This document shows positions 15,863-17,145 of a DNA stretch of 17,145 nt, piece by piece. Made by a program: the position numbers and the translations under genes. Numbering within the stretch: position 1 is the first letter of the stretch; every line of letters starts with the position of its first letter. Origin of the DNA: GCA-003244245 sp035997545 (GTDB lineage Bacteria > Actinomycetota > Actinomycetes > Mycobacteriales > Pseudonocardiaceae); NCBI GenBank assembly GCA_035997545.1, contig DASYIL010000289.1, positions 1-17,145 of the forward strand, written 5' to 3'. The notes below the pieces were generated by a model. It did not search any database. It was not told the origin of the DNA and saw nothing but the letters and a program-made list of their open reading frames with translations.

Positions 15863-16465
15863 ATGGCACCTACGACCGCTGACCTCCTCCTTACCCACCC
15901 TCTCGTCGAGGAGATTTTGGACAGCCATCGCGACCACGCTGCGGGTGACGAGCGTGGCTGGGTCAGTTACCGCGGCCACGCCTACCGGGTGCTCAACCTG
16001 GCGCGGGTGCTCGTGCCCGATCGCGACGACCGGGACGACAAGTTGGCGATCGCCGCAGCCTTTCACGACATCGACGTGTTCAGTTCGCTGGACTATCTCG
16101 GGTCCTCCATCCGCACCATGGACGCCTGGCTGCAGCGCACCGGACGCGGCGCCTGGGCTGAGGAGCTCGCGGTCGTCGTCGCCGAGCACCACCGTCTGGC
16201 CCCCTGCCGAGGGCGCTACGCGGAGCTGGCCGAGGCCTTCAGACGGGCGGACCTCAACGATTTGAGCCAGGGCCTCATCCGCTCTCGGCTGCCCCAGGAG
16301 CACGTGCGCGCGGTGCGAAAGTCGATCGACGTGGGAGTCTTCTTCACCCGCACCGTCCCGCGCGCGATCGTGAGACAACTGGTCCGCCACCCGCTGGACC
16401 CGGTGCCCATCCTGCGCGCCCGCCGGGCGCTGGGTGAGGCTGGACACGACAACGCGAACCGTTAG
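15863..16465 (+). CDS. HD-domain protein, putative metal-dependent phosphohydrolase
   Basis: The 200-residue protein has the HD-superfamily metal-ligand pattern: His39 (RGHAYRVLN), the His68-Asp69 pair in AAAFHDIDVF, then His109/His110 (AEHHRLAP) and Asp130 or Asp133. HD proteins hydrolyse phosphate esters such as nucleotides, but nothing here fixes a substrate. There is no signal peptide or membrane helix. I chose ATG 15863, which has AAGGGAG (15847-15853) nine bases upstream. ATG 15854 directly abuts that site. The frame is open back to ATG 15689, but those 58 residues look non-coding. It lies 198 bases after the methyltransferase, so it probably has its own promoter, and it converges on the MFS remnant. 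Confidence 0.72.
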   Translation: MAPTTADLLLTHPLVEEILDSHRDHAAGDERGWVSYRGHAYRVLNLARVLVPDRDDRDDKLAIAAAFHDIDVFSSLDYLGSSIRTMDAWLQRTGRGAWAEELAVVVAEHHRLAPCRGRYAELAEAFRRADLNDLSQGLIRSRLPQEHVRAVRKSIDVGVFFTRTVPRAIVRQLVRHPLDPVPILRARRALGEAGHDNANR

Positions 16466-16559
16466 CCGCTCTCAGCCACAGTGGTCCTTGGGGTGCGTCG
16501 ATCGGCGAATTCTGGCGCGGCGAGACGCCAGCGCTGGGCATGCTTTTCTGCGCCGGTTT

Positions 16560-17145
16560 GAGGCCTGCAATTATGGGCGCCACGTCTACCCCCCGGCCTG
16601 GAATGAGCACGTCGGTCGCCCGAAGGATGAGCAGCGTAGCCGTGACGTTGCCCACCTCGAACGCGGTGAACCCGGCCACTACCCGCCGAGGTGGCCTTTG
16701 AGAACCGGGCGGACCTGGAAACGGAGCTTCTTGCGCTCGGCGATCTTCGGCCGCGTCGCCTGCCGGATCGCGTAAACGATCGCGACCACCGCCAGCAGGC
16801 CCGGGACGACGGACACCAGGATCGCAGTGCGCACGCTGAACATCGACACCAGCGCGAGGGCCAGCAGCGGCCCGACGATGGCGCCGAGGTTGTCCATGGT
16901 GCGCTCGAACCCGTAGGCGCGCCCGTACGCCTCCACCGGCACCACGTCGGCGAGAAGCGCATTGCGGGCTGGCACTCGGAGCCCCCGCGCCGCCCAGGCT
17001 GCCCCTCGGAGCACGCCGACCTGCACAACTGATGTCGTCACCCCGATCAACGCGGACAGGATCGCAGTGACCGAGTAGTCCCCGACCGCCACTGTTCGCC
17101 GCCGCTGCGGATCATCGGCCAAGGCGCCACCGACGAGCCGGCCCG
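16560..17145 (-). pseudogene. MFS transporter remnant, frameshifted, cut by the window edge
   Basis: From 17145 the minus strand is open to TAG 16679-16681. It encodes several membrane helices and RVPARNALLADVVPVEAYGR, GFERTMDNLGAIVGPLLALA and VVPGLLAVVAIVYAIR, typical of an actinobacterial major-facilitator exporter (central part, including ...RPVLKGHLGG). The next expected helix continues in a different frame from 16679: VAGFTAFEVGNVTATLLILR, then ATDVLIPGRG. One missing base near 16680 would rejoin the two frames. After about 16560 no transporter sequence is recognised in any frame, so the C-terminal half appears lost. The N-terminus lies outside the window, and the substrate cannot be inferred. 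Confidence 0.75.

Overview
The window is high-GC DNA, about two-thirds G+C by eye, with dense GTG/ATG starts and many four-base stop/start overlaps. Its gene content and order are those of a mycelial-type actinobacterium: whiA-gap-pgk-tpiA-secG-rbpA facing pgl-opcA-zwf-pgi-tal-tkt, with ctaB divergent. The zinc-type RbpA next to secG, the pgi inside the pentose-phosphate cluster and the PF04672 (DUF574) methyltransferase point to something near Pseudonocardiales or Streptomyces relatives. That placement is inference.

Region by region. 1-624 is the sporulation regulator whiA. Its first ~140 bases lie on the opposite strand from the rest, so the gene is broken by an inversion joint at about 133-144. 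763-4488 (+) is the lower glycolytic operon gap-pgk-tpiA, followed closely by secG (Sec translocon) and an rbpA-family RNA polymerase-binding protein. 4562-13578 (-) is the oxidative and non-oxidative pentose-phosphate operon, transcribed in the order tkt, tal, pgi, zwf, two damaged genes, opcA, pgl. The two damaged genes, between zwf and opcA, are a DUF2867-type NAD(P)-binding oxidoreductase and a photolyase. Each keeps its start and end but has lost its middle. 13790-14716 (+) is ctaB, heme O synthase. 14843-16465 (+) holds a PF04672 methyltransferase and an HD-domain protein of unknown role. 16560-17145 (-) is the decayed and window-truncated remnant of an MFS transporter.

How the genes work together: Pgi, Zwf (with its assembly factor OpcA) and Pgl feed glucose-6-phosphate into the oxidative pentose-phosphate pathway. 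Tal and Tkt return carbon to fructose-6-phosphate and glyceraldehyde-3-phosphate, which Gap, Pgk and TpiA process. The two operons converge at about 4490-4560, so upper and lower sugar-phosphate metabolism sit back to back.

No CRISPR array, tRNA, rRNA, insertion sequence or phage gene was seen. There is no gene-free stretch over 300 bases. I did not find a clearly new system. The most unusual signals are the inversion joint inside whiA, the paired internal deletions in the zwf-opcA interval, and a divergent zinc-type RbpA.
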